Source: an uncultured bacterium (GTDB lineage Bacteria; Verrucomicrobiota; Verrucomicrobiia; CAIQCK01). From it: a stretch of 64,000 nucleotides of DNA. The stretch covers positions 62,001 through 126,000 of the forward strand of contig CAIQCK010000030.1 of the NCBI GenBank assembly GCA_903870275.1. Reading direction: 5' to 3'. Shown piece by piece: positions 9,494 through 19,028 of this stretch. The notes beneath the pieces were generated by a model. It was not told the DNA's origin, ran no database searches, and was given only the letters and a program-made list of their open reading frames with translations. Position numbers and translations under genes: made by a program. The first letter of the stretch is position 1; the number at the start of each line of letters is the position of its first letter.

Positions 9494-10606
9494 TCAGGAA
9501 ACATTCGGACGATCCTGTTGCCCTTGGTCGGTGGATTCCGGAGAAGAAAACGACATCGTCTTGGGCCGGCCGATGTCTTTCAGCATGTCGCGCAACAAAC
9601 TCGCTCGCGTTACGTCCCGTTGCTCGGCCGTCAGCTTCTGCTGGACGTGCTTCTGCAAGTGCGCAGGCTGCGTCAGCAGAAACATGTCGTCAATGCGTTT
9701 CCGGTCCAGACCTTGGATCAAGTCGAGGTCCAGTCCCAATCGCAACATGGACAGAAGGTTCATCGCCTCTTTGGAGCTTTGCACGCAGGCGTTGCCCAGG
9801 ATGCCGTAGGCGCGGCCGACTTGGTCGTAGATCATCTGCGGACGCTTCTCCATCAACGCCTGCCGGGCATTTTTCTCGTGCTCGATGATTTGCAGAATCA
9901 CCTTGCCGAGCCGTTCGATCAAATCGGTTTCGCGCTCGCCCAAGGTCGTTTGATTGGAAACCTGGAACAGGTTGCCGGACGCCTCGGTGCCTTCGCCGTA
10001 GAGGCCGCGCACGGCGAGGCCGAGTTTATTGACCGCCTGGACGATCTGGTTGATCTGATCCGCCAGCACCAGCGCCGGCAGATGCAACATCGCGCTGGCC
10101 CGCATTCCGGTGCCGACGTTGGTGGGACAGGCCGTGAGGTAACCGAGTTTCGGCGAGTAGGCGTAATTGAGATGTTCCTCCAACTCGGAATCCACCCGGT
10201 CAATCACCGCCCACACTTCGCGCAGGCAGAGACCCGGCATCAGCGCCTGCATCCGAAGGTGATCCTCTTCGTTGATCATCAGGCTGATCGTTTCCGACTC
10301 ACTGATGACGACGCCGCTGCCGACGGTTTTCGCGGCGTGTTCGCGGCTGATGAGATGCCGTTCAACAAGCAACTGCTTCTCAATGGCGGTAAACTCGTCC
10401 ATTGAGCGCACCAAGGCGCCCTTCATTTCGGGCAGCTCGCGGGCGACTGCCTTGATGCTCTCCAACGATTTCTGGCGGTCGGCCTTCTTGGCCCAACCGG
10501 GAAACGCCGTACCGCTGAGATTGCGCGCCAGCCGCACACGGCTGCTCATGACCACCAGCCGGCTGACATCCACTTCGCCATCCGCACGTGTTTCACTGTT
10601 TTCCAT
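9494..10606 (-). CDS. mcsB: Protein arginine kinase McsB
   Basis: A 370-residue member of the ATP:guanido phosphotransferase family that phosphorylates protein arginines. The catalytic-loop motif CPTNVGTGMRAS is intact and SSRVRLARNLSGTAFP matches the N-terminal family motif. The GLYGEGTEASGNLFQVSNQT loop also fits. The length is close to Bacillus McsB with a slightly longer C-terminus (RPKTMSFSSPESTDQGQQDR). It is encoded 30 bp after mcsA and before clpC, as in Firmicutes. A free amino-acid guanidino kinase is the alternative, but the McsA neighbour argues against it. Confidence 0.93.
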   Translation of the reverse strand: MENSETRADGEVDVSRLVVMSSRVRLARNLSGTAFPGWAKKADRQKSLESIKAVARELPEMKGALVRSMDEFTAIEKQLLVERHLISREHAAKTVGSGVVISESETISLMINEEDHLRMQALMPGLCLREVWAVIDRVDSELEEHLNYAYSPKLGYLTACPTNVGTGMRASAMLHLPALVLADQINQIVQAVNKLGLAVRGLYGEGTEASGNLFQVSNQTTLGERETDLIERLGKVILQIIEHEKNARQALMEKRPQMIYDQVGRAYGILGNACVQSSKEAMNLLSMLRLGLDLDLIQGLDRKRIDDMFLLTQPAHLQKHVQQKLTAEQRDVTRASLLRDMLKDIGRPKTMSFSSPESTDQGQQDRPNVS

Positions 10607-10636
10607 ATTCTCAGAACTCTTGTGATGCTGATCCGC

Positions 10637-11140
10637 TCAAACCGCGGGGCTTGATTTTGCCCCCGCTTCCAATGATCGGATCTCGTCCCGCAACTGCGCG
10701 GCCTGCTCGAAGCGCTCATCTTTGATGGCGCGGGCCAATTCCTTCTCCAGTTGTTTAATGCGTTCGGGCGACCCCTTCGTCACCGCCACTCTCCGAGGCG
10801 ACTTGCCGACGTGCCGCTCGCCTTTGTGCATCGCCTTCAACAACGGCCTCAGACCCGGCTCGAACGTTTCATAACAGGTACCGCAACCAAGCCTGCCCTG
10901 TTTCTTGAAGTTCGCCTGCGTGAAACCGCATGCCGGGCAGCGCAGTCCTTCGGAATCCGCCGCCACCGGGCCGGCACCGAATTCTCCCAGCACGTCGCCG
11001 AGCAAGGTGATGTTGCCGGGATCGGTAATTCCCTTGGCCTTCGCACAGGCTTCGCAAAGGTCCACCTTGGACACCTTGTCGCCGACCACTTGCGAAAGGT
11101 GGATGGTCGCCTCGTTTTCCTTGCAGAAATCGCAAAGCAT
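10637..11140 (-). CDS. mcsA: McsA-like zinc-binding activator of McsB
   Basis: A 167-residue protein with four CxxC pairs (CDFC, CEAC, CPAC, CGTC) that would bind two zinc ions. They are followed by a C-terminal UVR motif (LARAIKDERFEQAAQLRDEI). This is the domain plan of McsA, which activates McsB and delivers it to ClpC. The start MLCDFCKENEAT is typical. It sits 12 bp after ilvE and 30 bp before mcsB. In Bacillus the operon begins with the repressor gene ctsR; here that position holds ilvE, and no CtsR homologue occurs in the window. Confidence 0.92.
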   Translation of the reverse strand: MLCDFCKENEATIHLSQVVGDKVSKVDLCEACAKAKGITDPGNITLLGDVLGEFGAGPVAADSEGLRCPACGFTQANFKKQGRLGCGTCYETFEPGLRPLLKAMHKGERHVGKSPRRVAVTKGSPERIKQLEKELARAIKDERFEQAAQLRDEIRSLEAGAKSSPAV

Positions 11141-11152
11141 AATGACTGTTCC

Positions 11153-12024
11153 CTATCGGGAGTAAATTGGCGCACCCTCGCGCGCTGTCAACTCGCGATA
11201 TTTCTGCATGAGGTCCAGCGTGACCGGGCCGGGCCGCCGCGTACCGATCACGCGACCGTCCACTTGCGCGACCGGCACCACTTCCGCCGCCGTGCCCGTG
11301 AGAAAACACTCGTCCGCCGTGTAGATGTCATAGCGCGCGAGGTTCTCCTCGCGCACGGGCAAACCCGCATGAACGGCCAGGGCCATCACCGTTCGCCGCG
11401 TGATGCCGTCCAGCGCACCGGCGGTAATCGGCGGCGTGATCAGCGCGCCGCCTTTGATGATGAAAATGTTGTCACCGGTGCATTCCGCGACGTGGCCCTG
11501 CGCGTTGAGCATCAAGCCCTCTTCCGCGCCGGCTTGGATCGCCTCGACCTTGGCCAGGATGTTGTTCAGGTAGTTCAGCGATTTGACCGCCGGACTCAAC
11601 ACATTCGCTGGCGTCCGCATGGTGCCGGTGGTCGCCACTTTCAAGCCCTCGCGATACACACTCTCGGAATACAACTCAATCGTCGCCGCGATGATGAACA
11701 CCGACGCCTTTTTACACTTATAGGGACTCAAGCCCAGATTGCCCACGCCGCGCGTCACCACGAGCCGGATGTAGCCGTCCTTCAGCTTGTTCAACCGGCA
11801 GGTCTTGATCGTTGCCTCGGCCACCGCCTCTTTCGGCATCGGGATCGTCAACAGGATCGCCTGGGCTGACGCGAACAAGCGGTCCAGGTGTTCATCCAGC
11901 TTGAAGATGCGCCCGTTATAGAAGCGAATGCCCTCGAAGACGCCATCGCCGTAGAGCACGCCGTGGTCGAAGACGGAAATCTTCGCGTTGCGCTCGGAGT
12001 GAAATCGGCCGTCAATGTAAATTT

Positions 12025-12028
<4 letters not shown>
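11153..12028 (-). CDS. ilvE: Branched-chain amino acid aminotransferase (class IV PLP)
   Basis: A 291-residue fold-type IV aminotransferase that interconverts branched-chain 2-oxo acids and amino acids with glutamate. The start MKIYIDGRFHSERNAKISVF, the active-site lysine region SPAVKSLNYLNNILAKVEA, and GHVAECTGDNIFIIKGG and DECFLTGTAAEVVPV agree with IlvE. D-amino-acid transaminase is the main alternative. The reading frame is open far upstream, but the ATG at 12028 matches the family and overlaps the lolD stop by 4 bp. Confidence 0.92.
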
Positions 12029-12763
<735 letters not shown>

Positions 12764-12771
<8 letters not shown>

Positions 12772-14410
12772 AGCGCAGCGCCTCCACCGGGTCTAATTGG
12801 GCCGCGCGCAACGCCGGGATGACGCCCGCCACCGTGCAGATCACCAGCGCCGCCACGCAAATCCACGCCACGTCCGGCACGCTGATCTGTGCGGGGATCT
12901 CCGAAAAGTTATAAATCTCGCGGGGAAACAGTTCGACACCGAGCGCGCTGGAGAGTGCGTGGTTGAACGGATTGCGGTAGTACAGCAACAACATCCCCAC
13001 GCCGATGCCGAGCAGCGTCCCGAGGACGCCAATCACGAATCCTTGCAATACAAAAATCCCCATGACGCGCAGCGGCCCCATACCCACCGCCTTAAGCACC
13101 CCAATCTCCCGCGTCTTTTGGATGGTGGTGGTAATCAACGTGCTGCAAATGCCGAACGCCGCCACGATCATGATGAAGAACATAATGTAAAACATCACGT
13201 TTTTCTCCACCTGCACCGCCATCAGCACCTTCTGGTTGCGATGCATCCACGTTTCGGCGCGCAACGGCGGCTTGAGCAGCGCGTTCAGACGGTTGGCCGT
13301 CGTCTGGCAACGCATCGGGTCGTCGCCGCCGTCCACCATGGCCACGATCATATGCACGCCGGAGCCGAGGTTGTAGAGGTCCTGCGCCACCGCCAGCGAG
13401 GTGAAGATGATGCCCAGGTCGTATTCGTAAAGGCCGGTATCGAAGATGCCGGTCACTGTCAATTCCACGGGCAAAAAGACTTCCTTCCGCTGTTGGAAAT
13501 TTTTGGGCGGATTGATCATGATCTTGTCGCCGGGGACGATGTTGAATTGCCGCGCCAGCTCGGTGCCAATGAGGACACTCTGTCCGTCCAAGTCGTATTT
13601 GCCGCGCTGGATAAAATGTTCCAACTTTGTCACCTGCCGTTCGCGCTCCGCGTCTATGCCCGTCACGAAGTTTACGGAGAACTTGTTGTCGAACATAACC
13701 GGCACCGGCCCCCAGACACGCGGCGCGACCGCTTGCACGCCAGGCACGGCCAGCATCGTCTTCATGATTTTATCCGAATGGCTGATGATGCCGCCGTTGG
13801 TAACGATGAGATGCGCGTTCATCTCCAGAATTTTCGAGCGCAAATCGCGGTCGAAGCCGCTCATCACCGCGAGCACCACAATGAGCACCGCCACGCCGAG
13901 CGTCACCCCTTCAAGTGAAATCAGCGTAATGACCGACGCAAACCCCCTGGGTTTCAAGTTGCGCAGGCAGACGAACAATTCGACCGGCAGATTCATTCGC
14001 CATTCGCGTCGCGCTTGATTTGCCGGCTTTGCTTCGGATGAAGGCAACGGATCTTCACCATATTTATTCCGGCCCCTGGTTCCCTTCGTGAAGGCGCAGC
14101 AAACGAAACGAGTCAAGTTTCCCCAAATCGGGACCAGGCACATCAGGACCATCCACCCCGAATTGCCAATATCATGCCAGCGTTTGACCTCGACGGCCAA
14201 AACCACCCAGGTCAAGACGACCAACGGCAGGATGAACAGAATCCTGGCCGCGATGTAACCAACTTGACCCGTATTCTCAATGACTTCGCTCAACCGCCCC
14301 CCCAACAAGCTCCATACAACAGCGCTGGCAATTCCGCCGAGTATTACCGCCCAGTATGTCCTTCGCGGGATGCGGCCTCGAAACAAGAATAGCGTGCTAA
14401 TCAATGACAT
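12764..14410 (-). CDS. DUF805 - LolC/LolE permease fusion
   Basis: Residues 1-125 form a DUF805 (YhaH-like) membrane domain: FRGRIPRRTYW, three hydrophobic segments, the RWHDIGNSGW motif and the closing GTRGRNKYGEDP. A 17-residue linker leads to residue 139, where MNLPVELFVCLRNLKPRGFA begins a complete LolC/E permease with an N-terminal TM, a MacB-like periplasmic domain and three C-terminal TMs, ending at the common ALRAAQLDPVEALRYE. No stop or good ribosome-binding site separates the halves, although the old ATG survives at 13996. Standard LolC/E proteins are about 410 residues; this one is 548. Function is inferred from lolD next door. Confidence 0.9.
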
Positions 14411-14423
14411 ACGTTTTGCCAGG

Positions 14424-14585
14424 TCACCACTTTATCGTTGGTGCTGAAATTCCGAATCCGCAACCGCAAACTGCGAAACATGGCGGCATGACGCCCGCCG
14501 GCAAAATGAGCGTGATGACCGACACGAACGCCCGTTTCGGCTTCAGGTGGCGCAGCCAGACAAAAAACTCAGACAGTAAATTCAA
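14424..14585 (-). pseudogene. Remnant of a second lolC/lolE 5' end
   Basis: On the minus strand, an in-frame TTG at 14585 begins NLLSEFFVWLRHLKPKRAFV followed by SVITLI. This aligns with the true permease start NLPVELFVCLRNLKP-RGFA-SVITLI. Similarity stops after about 33 codons near 14487, and the frame then runs into unrelated residues to a TGA at 14424. It lies immediately upstream of the DUF805-LolC/E fusion. It is not a recent copy, because it differs at many codons. A deletion that removed most of a lolC/E paralogue and left the DUF805 gene joined to the other copy would explain both features. Confidence 0.7.
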
Positions 14586-14732
14586 AATTCAGGGTTGCCT
14601 CAAAAACAGTTCGCTACGGCATTCACCCCGGGCATCGAACCGCCCGAAACGGAAACCGAAGCGCCCCAAGCATAAGAGCCGCCCTTACCGGAGTCAACCT
14701 TCACGCCCCGCCGATCGTGCCAGTAACAAAGC

Positions 14733-14814
14733 GAGCCTCGGCGGGCCGAGTCCCACCGAGGCTCTGGCGGGCCGTCTCCGGTGGAGGTATTATCCGGAGG
14801 GGATCGGCCCGTTT
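14733..14814. terminator. Two adjacent GC-rich hairpins, possible terminators
   Basis: A perfect 9-bp stem (GAGCCTCGG 14733-14741 with CCGAGGCTC 14756-14764) is followed by a second stem (GGGCCG 14769-14774 with CGGCCC 14805-14810, plus an inner CTCCGG/CCGGAG). Plus-strand GTTTT follows the second stem. On the minus strand the first stem is followed only by GCTTTGTTAC. They lie downstream of the minus-strand two-component genes and probably end that transcript. The rest of the stretch between 14586 and 14813 shows nothing else. Confidence 0.45.
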
Positions 14815-15095
14815 TAAAATTTTGTTTTGTGATGCGCGGCGGCGGACGGCAAGTGATTGTGCCCGTTGGACTGGCGCGCCGCGGCCGCCGTGCGCCCGGC
14901 GATTTGCAGCCGTTGCGGATGATTGCAGTAGTAGCGATGGCCGAAGCTCATCAAGAATTCGCAATGATGCTCCGGAAGCGACAGGCATTCCACGATGTCT
15001 CTGACTCCGATATGCCGGCCGCGGCAGGCCGCGCGCGGCAAGGGGGGTCCAGCGGGGCGGCGGGGAAGGCTTACCGGATGTTCTCCTCGATGCAT
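14814..15095 (-). CDS. Possible small Cys/His-containing protein
   Basis: A 93-codon frame that overlaps the end of the response regulator gene by 25 bp and stops just before the hairpins. The first 30 codons are Pro/Arg-rich and unconvincing. Residues 33-68 look protein-like, with spaced cysteines and histidines (IVECLSLPEHHCEFLM, then GHRYYCNHPQR) and codon choice like neighbouring genes. The pattern C-x7-C-x11-C could bind a metal. I do not recognise the family. A later start could apply, but no convincing ATG or ribosome site is seen. Confidence 0.38.
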   Translation of the reverse strand: MHRGEHPVSLPRRPAGPPLPRAACRGRHIGVRDIVECLSLPEHHCEFLMSFGHRYYCNHPQRLQIAGRTAAAARQSNGHNHLPSAAAHHKTKF

Positions 15096-15445
15096 TGGAG
15101 GATCTCCTTTTCGCTGGCGAGCTTGCCGATGAAACGGTAGCCGCTGCGAATGAGCCCGCCGACGACGTTTTCCTGGCCGCTGACGAGAGCGGTGAGGAAA
15201 ACGACAGGAATTTCCTTCAACTCGGCATCTTCCTTGAGCTGGGCGGCGACGTCGCCGCCGTCCACTTCAGGCATGATGACGTCGAGGAAGATGAGGTGAG
15301 GTCGAAACTCGCGCGCGGTGGCGACGGCGCGCGCGCCGGCGTTCTCAATGCGGATGTCGTAGGCGCCGGCGCTTTCCAGGTTCAGCTTCAGCATCCGCGA
15401 GAATGAGCGGTCGTCGTCAACGACAAGGATGCGTTTTTTTTCCAC
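15071..15445 (-). CDS. Single-domain response regulator (CheY-like receiver)
   Basis: A 124-residue stand-alone receiver domain: acidic pocket VVDDD (residues 8-12), phosphoacceptor D55 in LIFLDVIMPEVDG, switch Thr in VVFLTALVSG, and a conserved Lys in FIGKLASEKE. There is no output domain, so it probably acts as a phosphorelay intermediate or a protein-interaction switch. It is encoded 6 bp after the large sensor kinase and is almost certainly its partner. Confidence 0.93.
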   Translation of the reverse strand: MEKKRILVVDDDRSFSRMLKLNLESAGAYDIRIENAGARAVATAREFRPHLIFLDVIMPEVDGGDVAAQLKEDAELKEIPVVFLTALVSGQENVVGGLIRSGYRFIGKLASEKEILQCIEENIR

Positions 15446-15451
15446 GAGGGG

Positions 15452-18031
15452 TCATCTCCTATCGGCTTTGAACATGATGGTGACGCGGACGCCGCCTTCG
15501 GGCCGGTTGGCCAGCTCGATGGTGCCGCTGTGCATCTCCAGAATTTTTTTCACCACAGTCAGGCCGAGGCCAGTGCCGACACCGGTGGGCTTGGTGGTGA
15601 AAAACGGGTCGAACACTCGCGGAAGATTGTCTTCCGGAATGCCGTGGCCGGTGTCGTCCACTTCGGTAACGACGACCGCGTCGCCGGCACGGAGGCGGAC
15701 GCCGCTGCGGTCGCCGGCGTCGTGCCGGACTTCGGAGGAATCCAGCATTTTGGCGTAGGTGCGGACGGTGAGCATGCCGCTGGAGGGTATGGGGTGGTCG
15801 GCAGTGGTGAAGACCCTGACAAAGGTCGTAGGCGACCACTTTCCCGCGGACCCCGACAGCATGGCGTGGACGGCGTTGGTGAAGACATTGACAAACACCT
15901 CCTCGATTTTGTTGCGGTCCACCTGCACCGGCGGCAGGTTCTCGCCGAGTTTCTGCTCCACCAGGATGTGGTGTTTGTCGAGTTCGTGTTTCACCAAGCC
16001 GAGGGATCGGGTAATGATTGCGTTGAGGTCTTCGGACTTGGAGTCCATCCGGGTCGGCGAGGAGAATTCCAACAGTTCGGCGATGATGGTGTCGGCGCGC
16101 TTGATGGCGTGTCTCATCTCATCGAGGACGGAGGCGGCGTTGCTGTCGGCGGCGGAGACGGTTTTGGAGAGGTAGCTGATGCCCATGAGGATGGTGGCCA
16201 GCGGGTTCTTGACCTCGTGGGCCACGCCTGCGGCCAGGCGGCCAATGGCATGGTGTTTTTCGGCCTCGAAGAGCAGCAGGTGGGCGGCTTTGAGTTGCTC
16301 GTTGGATAGTTGCAGTTCCTCTTTGCTTCTTTCGAGTTCGGCGTTGGCTTTCCGCAACTGCTCCTCCGCTTCCTTGGACTCGGTAATGTCGCGCGTGGCG
16401 CCGACCAAGCCGACGATGTTGCCGCGGCTGTCGCGGAATGGCACTTTGACGGTGAGTATCCAACGGTCTTTACCCCGCTCGTCGGTGACGCGCGCCTCGC
16501 GATTGACGATGGATTCGCCGGAACAAAGGACGGCCTGCTCCTCGGCACGAAAGCTCTCGGCCAGCTCGCGGGAGAAGAAATCAAAGTCGGTCTTGCCCGC
16601 GACGTCGGCCGGGCTTTTCACGTGGAAGAACCGCGCCACTTCCTCGTTGACGACGATAAAACGGCCCTCCTTGTCCTTCACATAAATATGAACAGGCAGG
16701 CTGTCAATCAGCGACCGCAGCAGGTTGCGCTCTTCCCCCAACGCGTCTTCCGCGTTCTTGCGCTGGACGAACTGGTCTATCTGCCGGCCAATGTCCTGCA
16801 TGAGCGCCAGCAACGATTCGTCCATCACACCCATCGTGCGGCTGAGGAAAACCATGACGCTGAGAACACCGCTGTGATCGCCGATGGGAAAAGCCATGCA
16901 CTGGCGCAAGCCCGCGCGAATGATCGCCGTTCCCCACGGCGAGCCGGCCTCCGCGGCCAAATCCGCCACCCACGCCGCCTGATTGGCGGCCCAAACGCGG
17001 CCAGGCAACCCCTCACCGGAGGCAAAGCTCGTCTGGCAGCGGGCGTTGTCCAGTTCGGCTGTGCCAAATGCCGGCACCGAATAGGAGTTGACGCAGACCA
17101 TGCGGTTGGTTTTGGAATCCAGACTCCACATTTGTCCGACATCCCATTCCATGGTTTCACAAACGCACTCCAGCACCTTCGGAATCGCCTTCTCCAACGA
17201 GCCGGCCTCGGCCAGCACGCGCGTCACGCCGGAGTGCATGTTCTGGCGCTGCTCGATTTGTTTGCGTGTCGTGATGTCCCTCGTGATGCCGACCAAGCCC
17301 AGCGGCTTGCCCGTTTCATCGTGCAGCGGCACTTTCGTTGTCAGCACCCAGATTCGCCGGCCCGCGCGATCCACCGAGGCTTCCTCGCGGTTGACCAGCG
17401 GCTCGCCCGAATGGATCACGCGCTGCTCGTCGGCGAAAAAGGCATCGGCGATCTCCTTTGGGAAGCAGTCGTAAACCGTTTTGCCCAGCACCTCCTCCCG
17501 CTTGGTCGCCCCCAGGAAGCGCAGGTGCGCGGTGTTGTTGAGAAACAACCGGCCTTGCGGGTCCTTGGCGTAGATCAGGTCGGGCAGATTGTCAATCAGC
17601 GTGCGCAACAACTTATGCTGCTCGGCCAACGCCTGCTCCGCGCGCTTGCGCTCGATGGCGTAGTGAATCGTCCGTCGCAGCAGGTGGGCGTCTATCTGCC
17701 CTTTCACCACATAATCCTGCGCGCCCTCATGCACGGTTTTGATCGCAACAGACTCATCGTCCACACTGCTCAACACGATGATCGGCACTTGTGGTGACTG
17801 CGTGTGAACCTTGATGAAAGTGTCCAACCCGTGGCTGTCTGGCAAACCGAGATCCAACATCACCAAATCAACGCCTCCGGACGCAAGCCGCTCCAGCCCT
17901 TTCGACAGCCGCTCCACCGACTCCAATTCAAACCGGTCCGCGCCCGCCTCCTTGAGCATCGCCTGCATCAAGACGACTTCTCCGGGGTTGTCCTCGATGT
18001 GCAGGATTCGGATAGGCTTCTCGGTCGTCAT
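15452..18031 (-). CDS. Sensor histidine kinase: REC-PAS-GAF-PAS-HisKA-HATPase
   Basis: An 859-residue cytoplasmic kinase with no membrane segments. Domains in order: receiver (residues 1-125, phosphoacceptor D60, Lys110), PAS plus PAC (about 140-257), GAF (about 265-425), PAS plus PAC (about 435-555), coiled coil (555-590), HisKA with the phosphorylated histidine at 605 in AGVAHEVKNPLATI, then HATPase with EVFVNVFTNAVHAM (N box), DDTGHGIPEDNLP (G1) and TTKPTGVGTGLGL (G2). A receiver at the N-terminus rather than the C-terminus suggests that another kinase controls this one. No ligand can be named from sequence. Confidence 0.93.
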   Translation of the reverse strand: MTTEKPIRILHIEDNPGEVVLMQAMLKEAGADRFELESVERLSKGLERLASGGVDLVMLDLGLPDSHGLDTFIKVHTQSPQVPIIVLSSVDDESVAIKTVHEGAQDYVVKGQIDAHLLRRTIHYAIERKRAEQALAEQHKLLRTLIDNLPDLIYAKDPQGRLFLNNTAHLRFLGATKREEVLGKTVYDCFPKEIADAFFADEQRVIHSGEPLVNREEASVDRAGRRIWVLTTKVPLHDETGKPLGLVGITRDITTRKQIEQRQNMHSGVTRVLAEAGSLEKAIPKVLECVCETMEWDVGQMWSLDSKTNRMVCVNSYSVPAFGTAELDNARCQTSFASGEGLPGRVWAANQAAWVADLAAEAGSPWGTAIIRAGLRQCMAFPIGDHSGVLSVMVFLSRTMGVMDESLLALMQDIGRQIDQFVQRKNAEDALGEERNLLRSLIDSLPVHIYVKDKEGRFIVVNEEVARFFHVKSPADVAGKTDFDFFSRELAESFRAEEQAVLCSGESIVNREARVTDERGKDRWILTVKVPFRDSRGNIVGLVGATRDITESKEAEEQLRKANAELERSKEELQLSNEQLKAAHLLLFEAEKHHAIGRLAAGVAHEVKNPLATILMGISYLSKTVSAADSNAASVLDEMRHAIKRADTIIAELLEFSSPTRMDSKSEDLNAIITRSLGLVKHELDKHHILVEQKLGENLPPVQVDRNKIEEVFVNVFTNAVHAMLSGSAGKWSPTTFVRVFTTADHPIPSSGMLTVRTYAKMLDSSEVRHDAGDRSGVRLRAGDAVVVTEVDDTGHGIPEDNLPRVFDPFFTTKPTGVGTGLGLTVVKKILEMHSGTIELANRPEGGVRVTIMFKADRR

Positions 18032-18140
18032 TTTCTCTCGGACCTGTTGCCGGCATTCCCCGCCAGCCTAGGATGAACATGTGAAGTATTAGGCACAAAC
18101 CATGTAACTTGTAAATCCGCAAAACGGCCGTTCAGCCTGG

Positions 18141-19028
18141 TCAGGCCAGCGCCTGACACTGCACAGCAAGCTGGCGGTAGGTCGGATCGCTTTCAATCGG
18201 TGTAAACAACCGCGCCGCCGCCTTCAGGCAGTGGCCGGCCGGCTCCCGCTCTTCAATCTGCATCAACTCTTCCGCGTAATCCACCAGCCGATGCGCGCTG
18301 GTGGCGCACATATCCACGCGTTGGTCGGGGTTCAGCGGCAGGTTGCGCAACAGCGCCTCCACCACCCACGGATAGCGCAGCCGCATCTCCGCGATCGGAA
18401 AATTGCCCTTGTGCCGCCGGTAATGCACCAGCGGTTTGCGCCGGCACACCACCGGCCCGAAAAACGCCAGCCGGGCCCACAATTCCCAGTCCTCCACGCC
18501 GATCAAGCGGCGGTCCTCGTCAAACGCGCCCGCGCGCTCCATCACGCTGCGCCGGACCAGCACCGCCGACGGCGAGCCGACGATGTTCGAGTGCAGCAAT
18601 TGATGGAAGGCGTTGGTCGCCACGCCGTCCACGTTGCCGCCCGGATGAAACATCCCCATCACCCGGCGGTCGCGGTTCACGATGGCGCAACCCACCGCCA
18701 CCAGCGCCGCCGCCGGCACGCGTCGCATCGTGTCCACCATTTCGCCGAGCGTCTCCGGCAGCCAGCAATCGTCCGAATCCGGAAAGGACACAAACTCGCC
18801 GCGCGACAGCTTCAGGCCGTTGTTGCGCGACACCGCCCGCTCGCTGTTCTCCTGCCAGACGTAGCGCACGCGGCCACCGAACGGCTTCACCACCTCGGCC
18901 GTGTTGTCTTTCGAGCCGTCGTCAATCACGATGATCTCGATGTCCCGATAGGTTTGCGCCAGCACGCTCTCAATCGTCTCGGCGATAAACGCCGCGCGGT
19001 TGTAGGTCGGAATGATTATACTGACCAT
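18141..19028 (-). CDS. Glycosyltransferase family 2
   Basis: A 295-residue GT-A glycosyltransferase with the standard start MVSIIIPTYNRAAFIAETIE, nucleotide-binding VIDDGSKDNT, a DxD-like PDSDD and the acceptor-side motif GVEDWELWARL. The frame is open upstream, but ATG 19028 is the only start that fits the fold, and it overlaps the preceding gene by 13 bp. It is the last gene of the exopolysaccharide run; the sugar and acceptor are unknown. The C-terminus (about 60 residues) is helical and of no recognised family. Confidence 0.88.
   Translation of the reverse strand: MVSIIIPTYNRAAFIAETIESVLAQTYRDIEIIVIDDGSKDNTAEVVKPFGGRVRYVWQENSERAVSRNNGLKLSRGEFVSFPDSDDCWLPETLGEMVDTMRRVPAAALVAVGCAIVNRDRRVMGMFHPGGNVDGVATNAFHQLLHSNIVGSPSAVLVRRSVMERAGAFDEDRRLIGVEDWELWARLAFFGPVVCRRKPLVHYRRHKGNFPIAEMRLRYPWVVEALLRNLPLNPDQRVDMCATSAHRLVDYAEELMQIEEREPAGHCLKAAARLFTPIESDPTYRQLAVQCQALA

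Noticed and set aside
12797..13918. 373-codon plus-strand frame opposite the LolC/E permease
   Set aside because: His/Arg-rich reverse-strand text without motifs; the minus-strand protein is certain.
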